Source of the DNA: Fonticella tunisiensis
GTDB taxonomy: Bacteria; Bacillota; Clostridia; Clostridiales; Caloramatoraceae
Direction of reading: 5' to 3'
Assembly (NCBI RefSeq): GCF_004364155.1
Contig: NZ_SOAZ01000009.1
Coordinates: forward strand, 48,945 to 112,944
Length of the DNA stretch: 64,000 bases
Shown: positions 47,889 to 56,827 of the stretch, piece after piece
How positions within the stretch are numbered: the stretch's first letter is position 1
How the letters are laid out: the number at the start of each line of letters is the position of its first letter
Program-made: the position numbers and the translations under genes
Notes under the pieces: model-generated
The model's database searches: none
What the model saw: only the letters and a program-made list of their open reading frames with translations
What the model was told of the DNA's origin: nothing

Positions 47889-49421
47889 TTAAACATTGTT
47901 CTGTAAACTTGACAGCATCTCAAAAACAGGCATCATTCCATCAACGGCCTGCCTGTAAACCTTAAAAAGCTTTTTATAGATTTCCCTGTTTTCCTGTCTT
48001 ACCTCATAGGCCTTAAAGTCTTTAAACATAAATGAGCAGTCCTCAAGCTTTCCGATCTCTCCAGTTGAAAGCATTCCAAGCATAACTGCACCGAGGCATG
48101 GGCTTTCATAGTTCTTATGCACAATAACCTTCGTATCCATAATATCGCAAAGTATGTGAACCCACTCCTCGGACCTTGTAAAGCCTCCATCCGCATATAC
48201 CAATTCTACATTTCCAACAAGATTCTTAACAGCTTCAAAGACATCGTTCATATCATAACATATACCTTCAATTATTGCTCTTGTAAAATGGCTCTTCTTA
48301 TGGGCATCTGATATACCAAGGAAAGCCCCTCTGAGATTTGCATTCCAGTAGGGAGCCCTCTCCCCTGCAAGGAATGGAAGAAATATAAGTCCGTGGCTTC
48401 CAGGTTCGGTGTTATTTATGTACTCATTAAGGAGAGTATAACTGTCCACTCCCATCTCCTCGGCCCTTTTAACCTCCATCTCTCCGAAGTTGTCCCTGAA
48501 CCACCTGTATATTATTCCTCCGTTGTTTATGGGTCCGCCAACAATGTATTTGTTCTCAGTCAAAACATAGCAAAATACCCTGCCCCTGCTGTCTGTAACA
48601 GGCCTATCAAAGGCAACCCTTACCGCACCGCTTGTACCAATAGTTGCTGCGGCAACGCCAGATTTTATGGCATTTGACCCAAGGTTTGCAAGACAGCCAT
48701 CGCTTGCACCTAAAATAAAGGGCGTATTTTCTGTAAGCCCTAACTCTGAGCACAGATCTTTTTTAAGCCCCGTCATAGAATAGGTTGTAGGTACCGGCTT
48801 TGATAGTTTTTCCGTATCTATTCCGGCGGCTTTGAGAGCCTCTTTGTCCCATTTTAGCTCAAAGATATTGAACATTCCTGTGGCAGAGGCTATTGAGTAG
48901 TCCACCACAAATTCATTAAAGAATTTAAGGAATACGTATTCCTTAATTGAAATAAACTTGTGGGCTTTATTAAATATATAAGGCTCGTTATCCCTGAGCC
49001 ACATTATTTTATAAAGAGGCGACATTGGATGGGTTGGGGTTCCTGTTCGCTTGTAAATTTCAATCCCCCTACCGTTTGCTTTAAACTCCTCTGTATATGC
49101 AACACTTCTATTATCCGCCCAGATTATGCAGCCCGTTAAGGGAATTCCATCCTTATCAACAGCTATAAGGCTGTGCATCATTGAACTGAAGGAAACAAAG
49201 GATATTTCCTCTGGACGCAACATCGATTTTTCAATACATTCTTTTATAGTATGCTTTACGGCATCAAGTATCTCATCGGGGTTTTGTTCTCTAAAGGAAG
49301 GTCTATTTGAATATATGGGATATTCTCTCGATGACTTTGAAATCACCTGTCCATCTTTATTGAAAACTATAGCTTTGGTGCTTGTAGTGCCTATATCTAC
49401 ACCTATACAATACTGCGGCAT
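47889..49421 (-). CDS. gntK: FGGY-family carbohydrate kinase, gluconokinase-like
   Basis: The 510-residue protein has the FGGY N-terminal ATPase fold opening QYCIGVDIGTTSTKAIVFNK, AVDKDGIPLTGCIIWADNRS, and the C-terminal domain with GLIFLPFLAGERAPYWNANL and VYADGGFTRSEEW. Sequence around MHSLIAVDKDG and GERAPYWN fits gluconokinases, but xylulokinases are close; the substrate is an inference. The ATG at 49421 has GGGGAGATGTTAAT upstream. A frame extension to 49565 runs through a REP-like repeat and is not credible. No transporter is adjacent. Confidence 0.8.
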   Translation of the reverse strand: MPQYCIGVDIGTTSTKAIVFNKDGQVISKSSREYPIYSNRPSFREQNPDEILDAVKHTIKECIEKSMLRPEEISFVSFSSMMHSLIAVDKDGIPLTGCIIWADNRSVAYTEEFKANGRGIEIYKRTGTPTHPMSPLYKIMWLRDNEPYIFNKAHKFISIKEYVFLKFFNEFVVDYSIASATGMFNIFELKWDKEALKAAGIDTEKLSKPVPTTYSMTGLKKDLCSELGLTENTPFILGASDGCLANLGSNAIKSGVAAATIGTSGAVRVAFDRPVTDSRGRVFCYVLTENKYIVGGPINNGGIIYRWFRDNFGEMEVKRAEEMGVDSYTLLNEYINNTEPGSHGLIFLPFLAGERAPYWNANLRGAFLGISDAHKKSHFTRAIIEGICYDMNDVFEAVKNLVGNVELVYADGGFTRSEEWVHILCDIMDTKVIVHKNYESPCLGAVMLGMLSTGEIGKLEDCSFMFKDFKAYEVRQENREIYKKLFKVYRQAVDGMMPVFEMLSSLQNNV

Positions 49422-49565
49422 ATTAACATCTCCCCAAAATAATTTTCTAACTAGCCTGTACACACAAAAAATTGAAATATTTTCGAAACTTTTCTTCAAA
49501 TTAATTATATATGAATTCCAGTGGACATTCAAGGAATGAATTGAACGCGCCCGGTCCAGATACAT

Positions 49566-49650
49566 AAGGGACAGTTCAGCAATCTAAAAACATGGTAAAG
49601 CTAAGCTTTAGCATGTGTCGTTTATATGATCTATATAATGAACTGTCCCC
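49566..49650. repeat. Paired REP-like repeat (GGGACAGTTCA), solo
   Basis: GGGACAGTTCA (49568-49578) and TGAACTGTCCCC (49639-49650) are inverted about an 83-base unit whose centre holds another palindrome (CATGGTAAAGCTAAGCTTTA). It matches the terminal repeats of the RAYT element downstream. Confidence 0.8.
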
Positions 49651-49665
49651 AACAATTTTGAACCT

Positions 49666-49677
49666 GGGGACAGTTCA
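49666..49677 (+). repeat. Single REP-like repeat
   Basis: GGGGACAGTTCA, 16 bases from the paired repeat; another half-unit of the same family. Confidence 0.7.
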
Positions 49678-49705
49678 TTATAACAGAGCAGCTACCGCTC
49701 TCCAC

Positions 49706-50401
49706 CTAAATCAGATTTATTATATATGAATAAATAATGTGATATATCACAGGTATGAAAACTGCTGGAAGAAGGTTTGCAACTTTTATTTTGCCTATTC
49801 CCATCATATTAAGCCCAATGCCGATTATTAAAAGGCTTCCTGCAGCAGTCATATCGGCAATTACATTTGAAACAAGTATATCCTTTAAAAATGATGATGC
49901 AATAGTAATGATACCCTGATAAATAAAAACTGATATTGAAGAAAGAGCTACACCTATTCCCATAGAAGAAGTAAACACAATTGAGGAAACTCCATCAAGT
50001 ATTGATTTTGCAAAGAGAATCTCATGATTTCCCTTGAGACCACTTTCCAGAGATCCAACAACTGCCATTGCCCCAACACAGAACAGCAGGCTTGCAGATA
50101 CAAATCCCTCTGAAACTTTTCCTCCTCTGCCTTTAAGATTTCTCTCAATATTATCTCCCAGCCTTTTTAATCTCTCATCGATATCTATGACTTCCCCTAT
50201 AATGGCACCTATAACCACGGATAAGATGGCCAGCAATAAATTATCAAACTTCAGAGCACCTGAAGCACCTATAAGCATTACACAAAGTGCCAATCCCTGC
50301 ATAATCGTATTATTTATCTTCTCAGGTATTCCACCTCTGAGTAAAAAACCTATTAAACTACCGAAAAATATACTAAGAGCATTAACAATAGTACCTAACA
50401 T
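49706..50401 (-). CDS. DUF554 family membrane protein
   Basis: The 231-residue protein has about seven hydrophobic helices. Its start LGTIVNALSIFFGSLIGFLL, the FDNLLLAILSVVIGAIIGEVIDI segment and FAKSILDGVSSIVFTSSMGI match the DUF554 (YqgA/YdfK-like) family, presumed transporters with no known substrate. GGAGGTTGAAAT precedes the ATG. It stands alone between REP repeats. Confidence 0.85.
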   Translation of the reverse strand: MLGTIVNALSIFFGSLIGFLLRGGIPEKINNTIMQGLALCVMLIGASGALKFDNLLLAILSVVIGAIIGEVIDIDERLKRLGDNIERNLKGRGGKVSEGFVSASLLFCVGAMAVVGSLESGLKGNHEILFAKSILDGVSSIVFTSSMGIGVALSSISVFIYQGIITIASSFLKDILVSNVIADMTAAGSLLIIGIGLNMMGIGKIKVANLLPAVFIPVIYHIIYSYIINLI

Positions 50402-50427
50402 ATTTCAACCTCCAATCGAGTAAATTA

Positions 50428-51796
50428 GGGACAGTTCAACAAAGTGTTTTTAAATATTCTAAAAAAATTGCTTTTCATAACGTCTCTAAATTTTTCATAG
50501 GGCTTGTATAAAGCAATTCTTAACCAAAACAAACACCTTGTCAGTCCCTCTGCTTGTCCACTACTATACAATAAATATATTTTAATACATTTATAAAACT
50601 TCAACTATATATACTTAAAATTATTTGCCATAGTACATAATTTAAAGTTGATAACTGCCGACTATACTTAATAAAATGTTTGCTGCTTAAAATAAATTGA
50701 CAAATGGCAGATTAAAACTATATAGCTTTAATAAGAAGCAGCGTATTCCTTCAGAAAATCCATTATAATATTTCTATAATCATCTTTTTGCTTTGTTAGC
50801 ATATATCCTTCAAAACAAAGTTTTGATGCATATGATTGTGTAATATTTCCCATAACAAAACATATATCCTTCTGTCTCATATCACAAAGTCCCCTCATCA
50901 AAAAAGCACAAAGGGATTTTAAAGCTTTTACATTCTTCACATGCTTTAGCTTTACCGAACTTCCATCTTCATTTGTATACTTTGACACAAAATCTATTAC
51001 TTTTTCAGGCTCAACATTTCTTACAATTATATTCCTTTCGCTTCTATATTCTGCCTTTTCTTCCTTAAAAGCTATTACCCTCTTAAGTTCATCCTTGTCA
51101 CAGCTTTGGACAAATTTTAAATAATCCATTCTTGCATTTTTAACATCCCTGCTAAACTGCTGCATGACAAAGGCAGCATCAACTAAAGCCAGGCTGTCCT
51201 TTCTTATTCCTAAATATATCCCCAGGCTTGAATAACGATATTTATGAACATTATTTTTATAACCGTCTATATCGGAAGGGTTATTGTGTATGTATCCTGA
51301 TAGAGTAACCAGATACCTGTCGCTATCCACGATTTTGCTTTTGAACCTGTCGGCAAAAAGATGTCCTGCTCTTTCATATTTCCTGTTATAATACTGTGCA
51401 TAACTTTGGTTTATTCCGTGCATGATCTTTGAAATATCTGCACCACAGGCATCGATAATAATATGGCCGTGATTATCCATAAGGCAATATGCATACACCT
51501 TAAACTTGAAATTTTCCTGGTATCTTTTAATAGTTTGAAGATACCTTTCCTTATCATCATCACAACGGAATAACAACGTACCACCGACACTTTTTACCAT
51601 AATGTGATATATTGAATCAAAACTTTTTATTCTGGCACATCTAGGCATATACTATTCCCTCTTTCTTTTTTATTTGAAATTATCACCATATTTTGGATGG
51701 TTATTCAAATTCAAAAAGAAAGGGGCATAATTTTTATTTTTATAATCCACTTCAATAATCAATGGCTCAAAAACTGAGTGATGTTGAACTGTCCCC
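50428..51796 (-). mobile_element. RAYT element bounded by GGGACAGTTCAACA inverted repeats
   Basis: GGGACAGTTCAACA (50428-50441) and TGTTGAACTGTCCC (51782-51795) are perfect 14-base inverted repeats enclosing one transposase gene. Further copies of the GGGACAGTTCA core lie at 49568, 49639, 49666 and 54485. The 326 bases between 50402 and the gene's stop hold an AT-rich stretch with an AATTGCTTTT/TAAAGCAATT inverted pair and no gene. Confidence 0.85.
50728..51648 (-). CDS. REP-associated tyrosine transposase (RAYT, Y1_Tnp)
   Basis: The 306-residue protein has the IS200-like Y1 transposase fold. The HUH metal motif is DNHGHIII (His60, His62), followed by KIMHGINQSYAQYYNRKYER, GHLFADRFKSKIV (the RAYT G-x4-RF-K-S segment) and the probable nucleophile Tyr119 in SGYIHNNPSD. 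RAYTs cut and paste single-stranded REP sequences and are thought to be domesticated. The frame is intact and starts with AGAGGGAATAGTAT-ATG. The C-terminal third (residues ~200-306) is helical with a possible DNA-binding part. Confidence 0.93.
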   Translation of the reverse strand: MPRCARIKSFDSIYHIMVKSVGGTLLFRCDDDKERYLQTIKRYQENFKFKVYAYCLMDNHGHIIIDACGADISKIMHGINQSYAQYYNRKYERAGHLFADRFKSKIVDSDRYLVTLSGYIHNNPSDIDGYKNNVHKYRYSSLGIYLGIRKDSLALVDAAFVMQQFSRDVKNARMDYLKFVQSCDKDELKRVIAFKEEKAEYRSERNIIVRNVEPEKVIDFVSKYTNEDGSSVKLKHVKNVKALKSLCAFLMRGLCDMRQKDICFVMGNITQSYASKLCFEGYMLTKQKDDYRNIIMDFLKEYAASY

Positions 51797-51865
51797 ATAA
51801 TTTAGTGTCACATCAGCACAATTTCTCATATTATACAGTGATAATTAATAATGGAGGGTGCATAT

Positions 51866-52888
51866 ATGAAACGACACCTTAAGATTATATCTGCAGTGAT
51901 TTCATTTTTTATGATTACTTCTACATTCTACGGTTGTAAAAAGCAACCTGACAAACAGCTCATTAAAGTAAGGCTAAATGAGGTTGTAAGGTCAATCTTC
52001 TATGCACCTATGTATGTGGCCATAAATCAGGGGTTCTTCAAGGAACAGGGAATAGAAATCGAACTTTCAACTGGCCAGGGTGCTGATAAAACAATGCAGC
52101 AGGTAATTTCAGGAAATGCAGACATAGGCTTCTGTGGGCCTGAGCAGGTTATATACCTTTATAATCAAGGAAGAGAGGACTACACCATCATCTTCGGCCA
52201 GCTCACAAGAAGGGACGGTTCATATCTTGTTGGCAGAAAACCCGAGCCGGATTTTAAATGGGAAGATCTTAGGGGAAAAACCATTATAGGCGGTCGTCCA
52301 GGCGGTGTACCTGAAATGACTCTAGAGTATATATTAAAAAGCCACGGCCTAACCCCTGGAAAGGACGTAAATATCATTACAAACCTTGCATTTACTGCAA
52401 CGCAAAGTGCATTCCAGGCTGGCACAGCTGACTATGTAGCAAGCTTTGAGCCCACAGCTAGTATGCTTGTTAAGCAAAATGCAGGACATATTGTCTCCTC
52501 CATTGGTTTAGAATCCGGAGAAGTTCCATATACGGCTTTCTTTGCAAAAAAATCCTATATAGAAAAAAATCCCGAAATAATACAGAAGTTTACAAATGCA
52601 ATCTACAAAGGAATGTTATGGGTATATTCCCATACATCAAAGGAAGTTGCTGAAGCTGTTATAAGCTTTTTCCCTGGATCAGATGTCGAGATGCTTTCAT
52701 CAATAGTTGATAGGTATAAAAAAGAAGGGCACTGGGGCAAAGATTTAATTTTAAAAGAAGAGCAGATTTCGAGGCTCATGGATATCATTCAATCCTATCA
52801 GGCCGACCTTATTCCAAAAAGGCCACCTTATAAGGATATAGTTACAACAAAATATGCTGAGGAGGCAATAAATCAGGTTAAAAAATAA
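51866..52888 (+). CDS. NMT1/ThiY-like ABC substrate-binding lipoprotein
   Basis: The 340-residue protein has a lipoprotein signal peptide ending in TFYGCKK (Cys about 24) and an NMT1/THI5-type domain: RSIFYAPMYVAINQGFFKEQ, then IELSTGQGADKTMQQVISGN, typical of SsuA/ThiY/RibY binding proteins. Candidates are thiamine pyrimidine precursor, riboflavin or sulfonates; none can be chosen, and no TPP or FMN riboswitch is visible upstream. The ATG at 51866 has GGAGGGTGCATAT upstream. It lies 70 bases past the RAYT terminal repeat. Confidence 0.85.
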   Translation: MKRHLKIISAVISFFMITSTFYGCKKQPDKQLIKVRLNEVVRSIFYAPMYVAINQGFFKEQGIEIELSTGQGADKTMQQVISGNADIGFCGPEQVIYLYNQGREDYTIIFGQLTRRDGSYLVGRKPEPDFKWEDLRGKTIIGGRPGGVPEMTLEYILKSHGLTPGKDVNIITNLAFTATQSAFQAGTADYVASFEPTASMLVKQNAGHIVSSIGLESGEVPYTAFFAKKSYIEKNPEIIQKFTNAIYKGMLWVYSHTSKEVAEAVISFFPGSDVEMLSSIVDRYKKEGHWGKDLILKEEQISRLMDIIQSYQADLIPKRPPYKDIVTTKYAEEAINQVKK

Positions 52889-52905
52889 CCTACAGGGAGG
52901 GGATA

Positions 52906-53688
52906 ATGGTGGCTACACTTAAGATTGAAAACCTTTCAATAAAATATCATACTCTTGATGATGAAACTGAAGCTGTAAAAAATCTCAATCTAGATGTAAA
53001 TGACGGCGAATTCATAAGCATAGTAGGCCCATCGGGCTGTGGAAAAACAACAATTTTGTCCGCCATAGCAGGTCTTTTAAGACCATCCAGCGGCAAAATC
53101 TACCTCGATGGCTCTGAGATAAATTATCCCTGTAACAAAAACTGCAATAAAATAGGATATATGCTTCAAAGGGATCATCTATTTGAATGGAGATCCATAC
53201 TAAAAAATGTTACCCTTGGACTTGAGATACAAAATAAGTTTAACAAGAATTCAGTTAAAAAAATTGAGGATATGCTTCAAAAATATGGCCTCCTAAGCTT
53301 TAAGGACTATTATCCACATCAGCTATCGGGGGGCATGAGGCAGAGGGTGGCCCTAATCAGAACTTTAGCAACGGATCCTGAAATTCTTTTGCTGGATGAA
53401 CCCTTCTCAGCCCTGGACTATCAAACCAGGCTGGCTGTTTCGGATGAGATATACAAAATAATAAAAGATGAAGGCAAAACCACTATTATGGTTACCCATG
53501 ACATAGCAGAATCCATAAGCCTTTCTGACAGAGTTGTAGTCCTCAGCAAAAGGCCTGCGCAGATCAAAAATATTTATGACATTAAACTCTCGGTTGAGAA
53601 TAGAACTCCTTTAAAATCCAGAGAAGCTCCTGAGTTCAGATACTACTTCAACGCTATATGGAAGGAGCTGGATATCCATGTTGAATAA
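52906..53688 (+). CDS. ABC importer ATPase (SsuB/ThiZ-like)
   Basis: The 260-residue ATPase has Walker A VGPSGCGKTTILS, Q-loop QRDHLFEWRSILKNV, signature LSGGMRQRVALIRTL, Walker B ILLLDEPFSALDYQ and H-loop VTHDIAESISL. This is the nitrate/sulfonate/thiamine-precursor subfamily. It is complete. Its last 11 bases overlap the permease gene, so the two are translationally coupled. Confidence 0.92.
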   Translation: MVATLKIENLSIKYHTLDDETEAVKNLNLDVNDGEFISIVGPSGCGKTTILSAIAGLLRPSSGKIYLDGSEINYPCNKNCNKIGYMLQRDHLFEWRSILKNVTLGLEIQNKFNKNSVKKIEDMLQKYGLLSFKDYYPHQLSGGMRQRVALIRTLATDPEILLLDEPFSALDYQTRLAVSDEIYKIIKDEGKTTIMVTHDIAESISLSDRVVVLSKRPAQIKNIYDIKLSVENRTPLKSREAPEFRYYFNAIWKELDIHVE

Positions 53689-54484
53689 AAATTATTCAAA
53701 GGAACATGAAGAATATCTTAAAAAACTAAAAAGGCGGAAGATGGCTATAATTACTGTGCAAATTCTTATATTAATTCTATTCTTTGTTCAGTGGGAAATT
53801 ATGGCCAATTTAAAAATAGTGGATCCATTTCTTGTAAGCCAGCCTTCAAGGATGGTGAAATTTTTGATAAAGCTCTACAATGAAGGTACACTTTTTAGAC
53901 ATATTGGGGTTACATGTTATGAGACCATTATAGGCTTTGTTCTTGGTACCATCATTGGAACTATCATTGCTATACTTCTTTGGGCTTCGGATTTTATCAG
54001 CAAGGTACTTGACCCATATCTAGTTGTCTTAAATGCCCTGCCAAAGATAGCATTGGGACCAATAATTATTTTCTGGGTTGGAAATGGGCAGCCGGCAATA
54101 ATTGCTATAGCCCTGATGATATCATTAATTGTTACCATAATTTCTGTGTCGTCAGGCTTTAAGGAAGTTGACAAGGATAAAATCAAGCTTTTACAAACCT
54201 TTGGAGCATCGAAATTGCAAATTTTAAGATATGTTGTGCTTCCTTCCAGCATACCGACTATGATTTCAGCCCTCAAGATAAACGTTGGACTGTCCTGGGT
54301 AGGAGTTATCGTTGGAGAATTCCTTGTAGCCCAGGAGGGATTGGGATTTCTTATAGTATTTGGGGGTCAGGTGGCACAGCTTGATATGGTTATGCTCAGC
54401 ATAATAATACTTTCGGTTGCGGCGTATTTGATGTATGAGATAGTCGCCATCTTCGAAAGGAAGTATCTGAGGTGGAGAGGGTGA
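53678..54484 (+). CDS. ABC importer permease (SsuC/ThiX-like)
   Basis: The 268-residue protein has about six membrane helices and the EAA loop DKIKLLQTFGASKLQILRYV followed by VLPSSIPTMISALKINVGLS, placing it in the BPD_transp_1 family with the preceding ATPase. The stop TGA at 54482-54484 directly abuts a REP-like repeat. Substrate as for the binding protein. Confidence 0.92.
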   Translation: MLNKNYSKEHEEYLKKLKRRKMAIITVQILILILFFVQWEIMANLKIVDPFLVSQPSRMVKFLIKLYNEGTLFRHIGVTCYETIIGFVLGTIIGTIIAILLWASDFISKVLDPYLVVLNALPKIALGPIIIFWVGNGQPAIIAIALMISLIVTIISVSSGFKEVDKDKIKLLQTFGASKLQILRYVVLPSSIPTMISALKINVGLSWVGVIVGEFLVAQEGLGFLIVFGGQVAQLDMVMLSIIILSVAAYLMYEIVAIFERKYLRWRG

Positions 54485-54495
54485 TGAACTGTCCC
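54485..54495 (+). repeat. REP-like repeat at the end of the ABC importer operon
   Basis: TGAACTGTCCC, same orientation as the copy at 51784-51795. The pair forms direct repeats on both sides of the importer operon. Confidence 0.75.
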
Positions 54496-54520
54496 TAACA
54501 ATATGTACCTGAAAGATTGT

Positions 54521-54585
54521 GACGGGTCTTTGAGTCTGCCCGCTGGACGTTATAGCAACCCAGCAAGCGGATGCAAAGCCCCGTC
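54521..54585. other. Structured element of unknown type
   Basis: GACGGG-T-CTTTG pairs with CAAAG-C-CCCGTC to close the unit, and inside GCTGG pairs with CCAGC with adjacent CCGC/GCGG. It is GC-rich in an AT-rich intergenic region. No T tract, no open frame and no match to a riboswitch I know. It could be an RNA motif on either strand or part of a RAYT-mobilised unit. Confidence 0.5.
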
Positions 54586-54649
54586 CCTACAATTTAATTT
54601 TACAGGAAGCATGAATAGTCTTTCAATTTAAAAGGCTTATTAGACATCC

Positions 54650-55297
54650 TCATATTGTTAATTTTTCCCTAAGTTCCATCATCTTTACCGCTGCGTCATA
54701 GGATGTGTTTAAAATCATTTTTCCCTGCCTCAGGCACTCTTTTTTATTATATGAATAACCAATTCCAATGTCTAAATTGAACTTTCCTTCATTTATATTG
54801 CCCTCAACAATTTTTATAAGGCTTTCATAGGTTTTGCTGTTCATATCAAAGGAGTTAAGAGCAAGGCATCTCAATTTTCTATTTTTTGCATTTTGATCTA
54901 TATAGATATGCATAAACTTACTTGCTATTATTTGTTCCCAGATTATGTTCTTCTTGTTTGCAAGCATATCCAGCACATTTTTGCACTGCTGTTCATCCCT
55001 GGCTTGAAATATAAGCTCAATATCAAGTCCCTCGTAATTTAAGGATATGAATATTTTACTTATACCAGATACATGTTCAACGGATATGTGGCTGCTTCTC
55101 CTGTTAAAGTTTTGAAAATCCTTCTGGAGTTCAAATACTCCTCCGGTTTTTGCGTGGTACATCTTCTGTATTTCATAACATAGCCCTCTGAAGTGATTTT
55201 TAACTTCATTTCTTCCCTTTTCGTATTCATCTTTTTCAAGTTTATCCTTTTTCTTAAAAAATTCAAAGTCAGTTGAAGTAAACCCATTAAATTCCAT
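54650..55297 (-). CDS. Hypothetical protein
   Basis: I do not recognise this 215-residue protein. It starts MEFNGFTSTDFEFFKKKDKL, is mixed alpha/beta and cytoplasmic, with NRRSSHISVEHVSGISKIFI and LDIELIFQARDEQQCKNVLD in the middle. The opening and the KRRS-like stretch faintly recall DUF1054 (YktB-like) proteins, but that is weak. GGAGGGGGTATT precedes the ATG. It stands alone between the structured element and the HTH-TPR genes. Confidence 0.55.
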   Translation of the reverse strand: MEFNGFTSTDFEFFKKKDKLEKDEYEKGRNEVKNHFRGLCYEIQKMYHAKTGGVFELQKDFQNFNRRSSHISVEHVSGISKIFISLNYEGLDIELIFQARDEQQCKNVLDMLANKKNIIWEQIIASKFMHIYIDQNAKNRKLRCLALNSFDMNSKTYESLIKIVEGNINEGKFNLDIGIGYSYNKKECLRQGKMILNTSYDAAVKMMELREKLTI

Positions 55298-55326
55298 AAT
55301 ACCCCCTCCTTTTATATAAGCAAAAG

Positions 55327-55378
55327 GCGAATTTCCTGTACTTTCAATATTACATTAGATTTTAAGGAAATTCGCCAT
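55327..55378 (-). terminator. Long-loop hairpin after the first HTH-TPR gene
   Basis: GGCGAATTTCCT and AGGAAATTCGCC are a perfect 12-bp stem with a 27-base loop; T-rich sequence follows on the minus strand. Confidence 0.5.
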
Positions 55379-55401
55379 ACTCTTTATAAAGCCCAAAATT
55401 A

Positions 55402-56682
55402 CTACAGCGTAATGGACCTTGCCTTTACAATATAATCCACTGCTGACTTCTCATCCCCTGCCGCCCTATACATTTCAGAAAGCTTCATATAAAGCTTTGA
55501 TTCCTCTTTGATATCCCCCTGTTTTTGAATGTAATCCAGCGCAATGAATGCATAAATCTCTGCCCTGTCATATTCTTTAAGCTCGCTATGGTATTGAAAC
55601 TTGGCTAAAAACACTTTTATAAGCCCACTTTCATTGTTCTGCTTAATCATTTTTTCTTCAGCTTCATTGAGGGCGTTTATTGCTCCTTCTATATTGCCCA
55701 TTTCCTTGTATGCTTCCACAAGGTTTAAATAGGTATCTATAAGGGTACAGTCGCCACTTATCACTTTGTAATCTATAGCTTCCCTGAAATACTTAACGGA
55801 CTTCTCCATGTCTCCTATATCCCACAGGCATAATGCGGCATTGTTCCTTGCCCTTCCCATGCCTGTGACGTCACCGTCTCTTTTATATCTTTCAAAGGCT
55901 TCGTTAAATCTTATAAGACTCTCCTTAATTTGATTGGTCTCCCTGTCAATGGCTCCTCTAATCATCTCAATTCCTGGCAGGAACCTCTCCTTTTTAGGCC
56001 ATTGCTTCTGTTTGATAAATTCCACAGCTTTATCAAGAAACTCCCTCGCCAGATTTAACCTTTTGAGCGATAGATAGCATAGGGCCAGGTCAAACAGTAT
56101 TCTTGCCTTTATATCACTGTCCATATCTTCATCGATAAACCTATAGGCATTTAAATAATACCCCAGCGCCATGTTCTGCTTATGAGTATTAAAAAGGGAA
56201 TTGCCTATTTTTATATAAATATCTGCTGTTATTTCTTTTTTCCTCGTTTTAATATAATAGCTCTGTGCCTTTATTAAAAGATCAAATGAGGTATTAAAGT
56301 CTCCCTTTTCATAGAAGCAGTTTCCCTGTATATAGTAAAAACATCCTTTCTGTTCATCATTTAACAGCTGTAGGATGCTCTCCGCCTTATTTATCTTCTT
56401 TAAAGCTTCATCGTATTTACCTTCTTTATATAACTTCAGGGCAATCCCATATATTTCCTTAAATTGTTTTCTTGCCTTCTCTTCATCTGATAGGGTAAAG
56501 TACTCAACATCCACATTAAGCCTTTCAGCTATATATTGAAGCAGCCCAGGGCTTGGCCTGCATTTTCCCTTCTCAACTGCACTTATTTGAGCTGCAGTAA
56601 CCCTGTCACCAGCCAATTCCTTTAATGTAAGCCCCATCTGTTTTCTTCTCTGCCTTATTTTATCTCCTAATTTAAGTTCCAT
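55402..56682 (-). CDS. XRE-type HTH regulator with TPR repeats (copy 1)
   Basis: The 426-residue protein has an N-terminal HTH_3 domain (KLGDKIRQRRKQMGLTLKEL, then VTAAQISAVEKGKCRPS) and about eight TPR-like helix pairs covering residues ~75-420 (FYEKGDFNTSFDLLIKAQSY, MGRARNNAALCLWDIGDMEK and so on). This layout is shared with RRNPP-type regulators, whose TPRs bind a peptide, and with sporulation regulators. No cognate peptide gene is visible. I chose ATG 56682; the GTG at 56694 is part of the GTGGGTGA ribosome binding site. A 12-base palindrome (TTTGTATACAAA) lies 20 bases upstream. Confidence 0.8.
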   Translation of the reverse strand: MELKLGDKIRQRRKQMGLTLKELAGDRVTAAQISAVEKGKCRPSPGLLQYIAERLNVDVEYFTLSDEEKARKQFKEIYGIALKLYKEGKYDEALKKINKAESILQLLNDEQKGCFYYIQGNCFYEKGDFNTSFDLLIKAQSYYIKTRKKEITADIYIKIGNSLFNTHKQNMALGYYLNAYRFIDEDMDSDIKARILFDLALCYLSLKRLNLAREFLDKAVEFIKQKQWPKKERFLPGIEMIRGAIDRETNQIKESLIRFNEAFERYKRDGDVTGMGRARNNAALCLWDIGDMEKSVKYFREAIDYKVISGDCTLIDTYLNLVEAYKEMGNIEGAINALNEAEEKMIKQNNESGLIKVFLAKFQYHSELKEYDRAEIYAFIALDYIQKQGDIKEESKLYMKLSEMYRAAGDEKSAVDYIVKARSITL

Positions 56683-56701
56683 ACTTTCACCCACTTACCT
56701 G

Positions 56702-56713
56702 TTTGTATACAAA
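56702..56713. promoter_or_regulatory. Possible operator palindrome
   Basis: TTTGTATACAAA is a perfect 12-base palindrome just upstream of the HTH-TPR copy 1 start. A related ATTTGTACAAG (58180-58190) lies upstream of copy 2. Autoregulation is an inference. Confidence 0.35.
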
Positions 56714-56827
56714 TATCTACATAAAAATACATGTTGATATACTATATTCTGCAATTTTTTCAAAATTCCTTCCCTTTATTTATGAATTTTTAGTGGGAAA
56801 GTAAATAGAACTTGAAAAATCCATCTT

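Noticed and set aside
49422..49565. N-terminal extension of the FGGY kinase
   Set aside because: It translates a REP-like repeat; the ATG at 49421 has a proper ribosome binding site and the family's normal start.
54571..54585. Resemblance of GGATGCAAAGCC to the c-di-GMP-I (GEMM) riboswitch core
   Set aside because: The partner GGCAAACC segment and tetraloop receptor are absent, and no gene follows in the right position.
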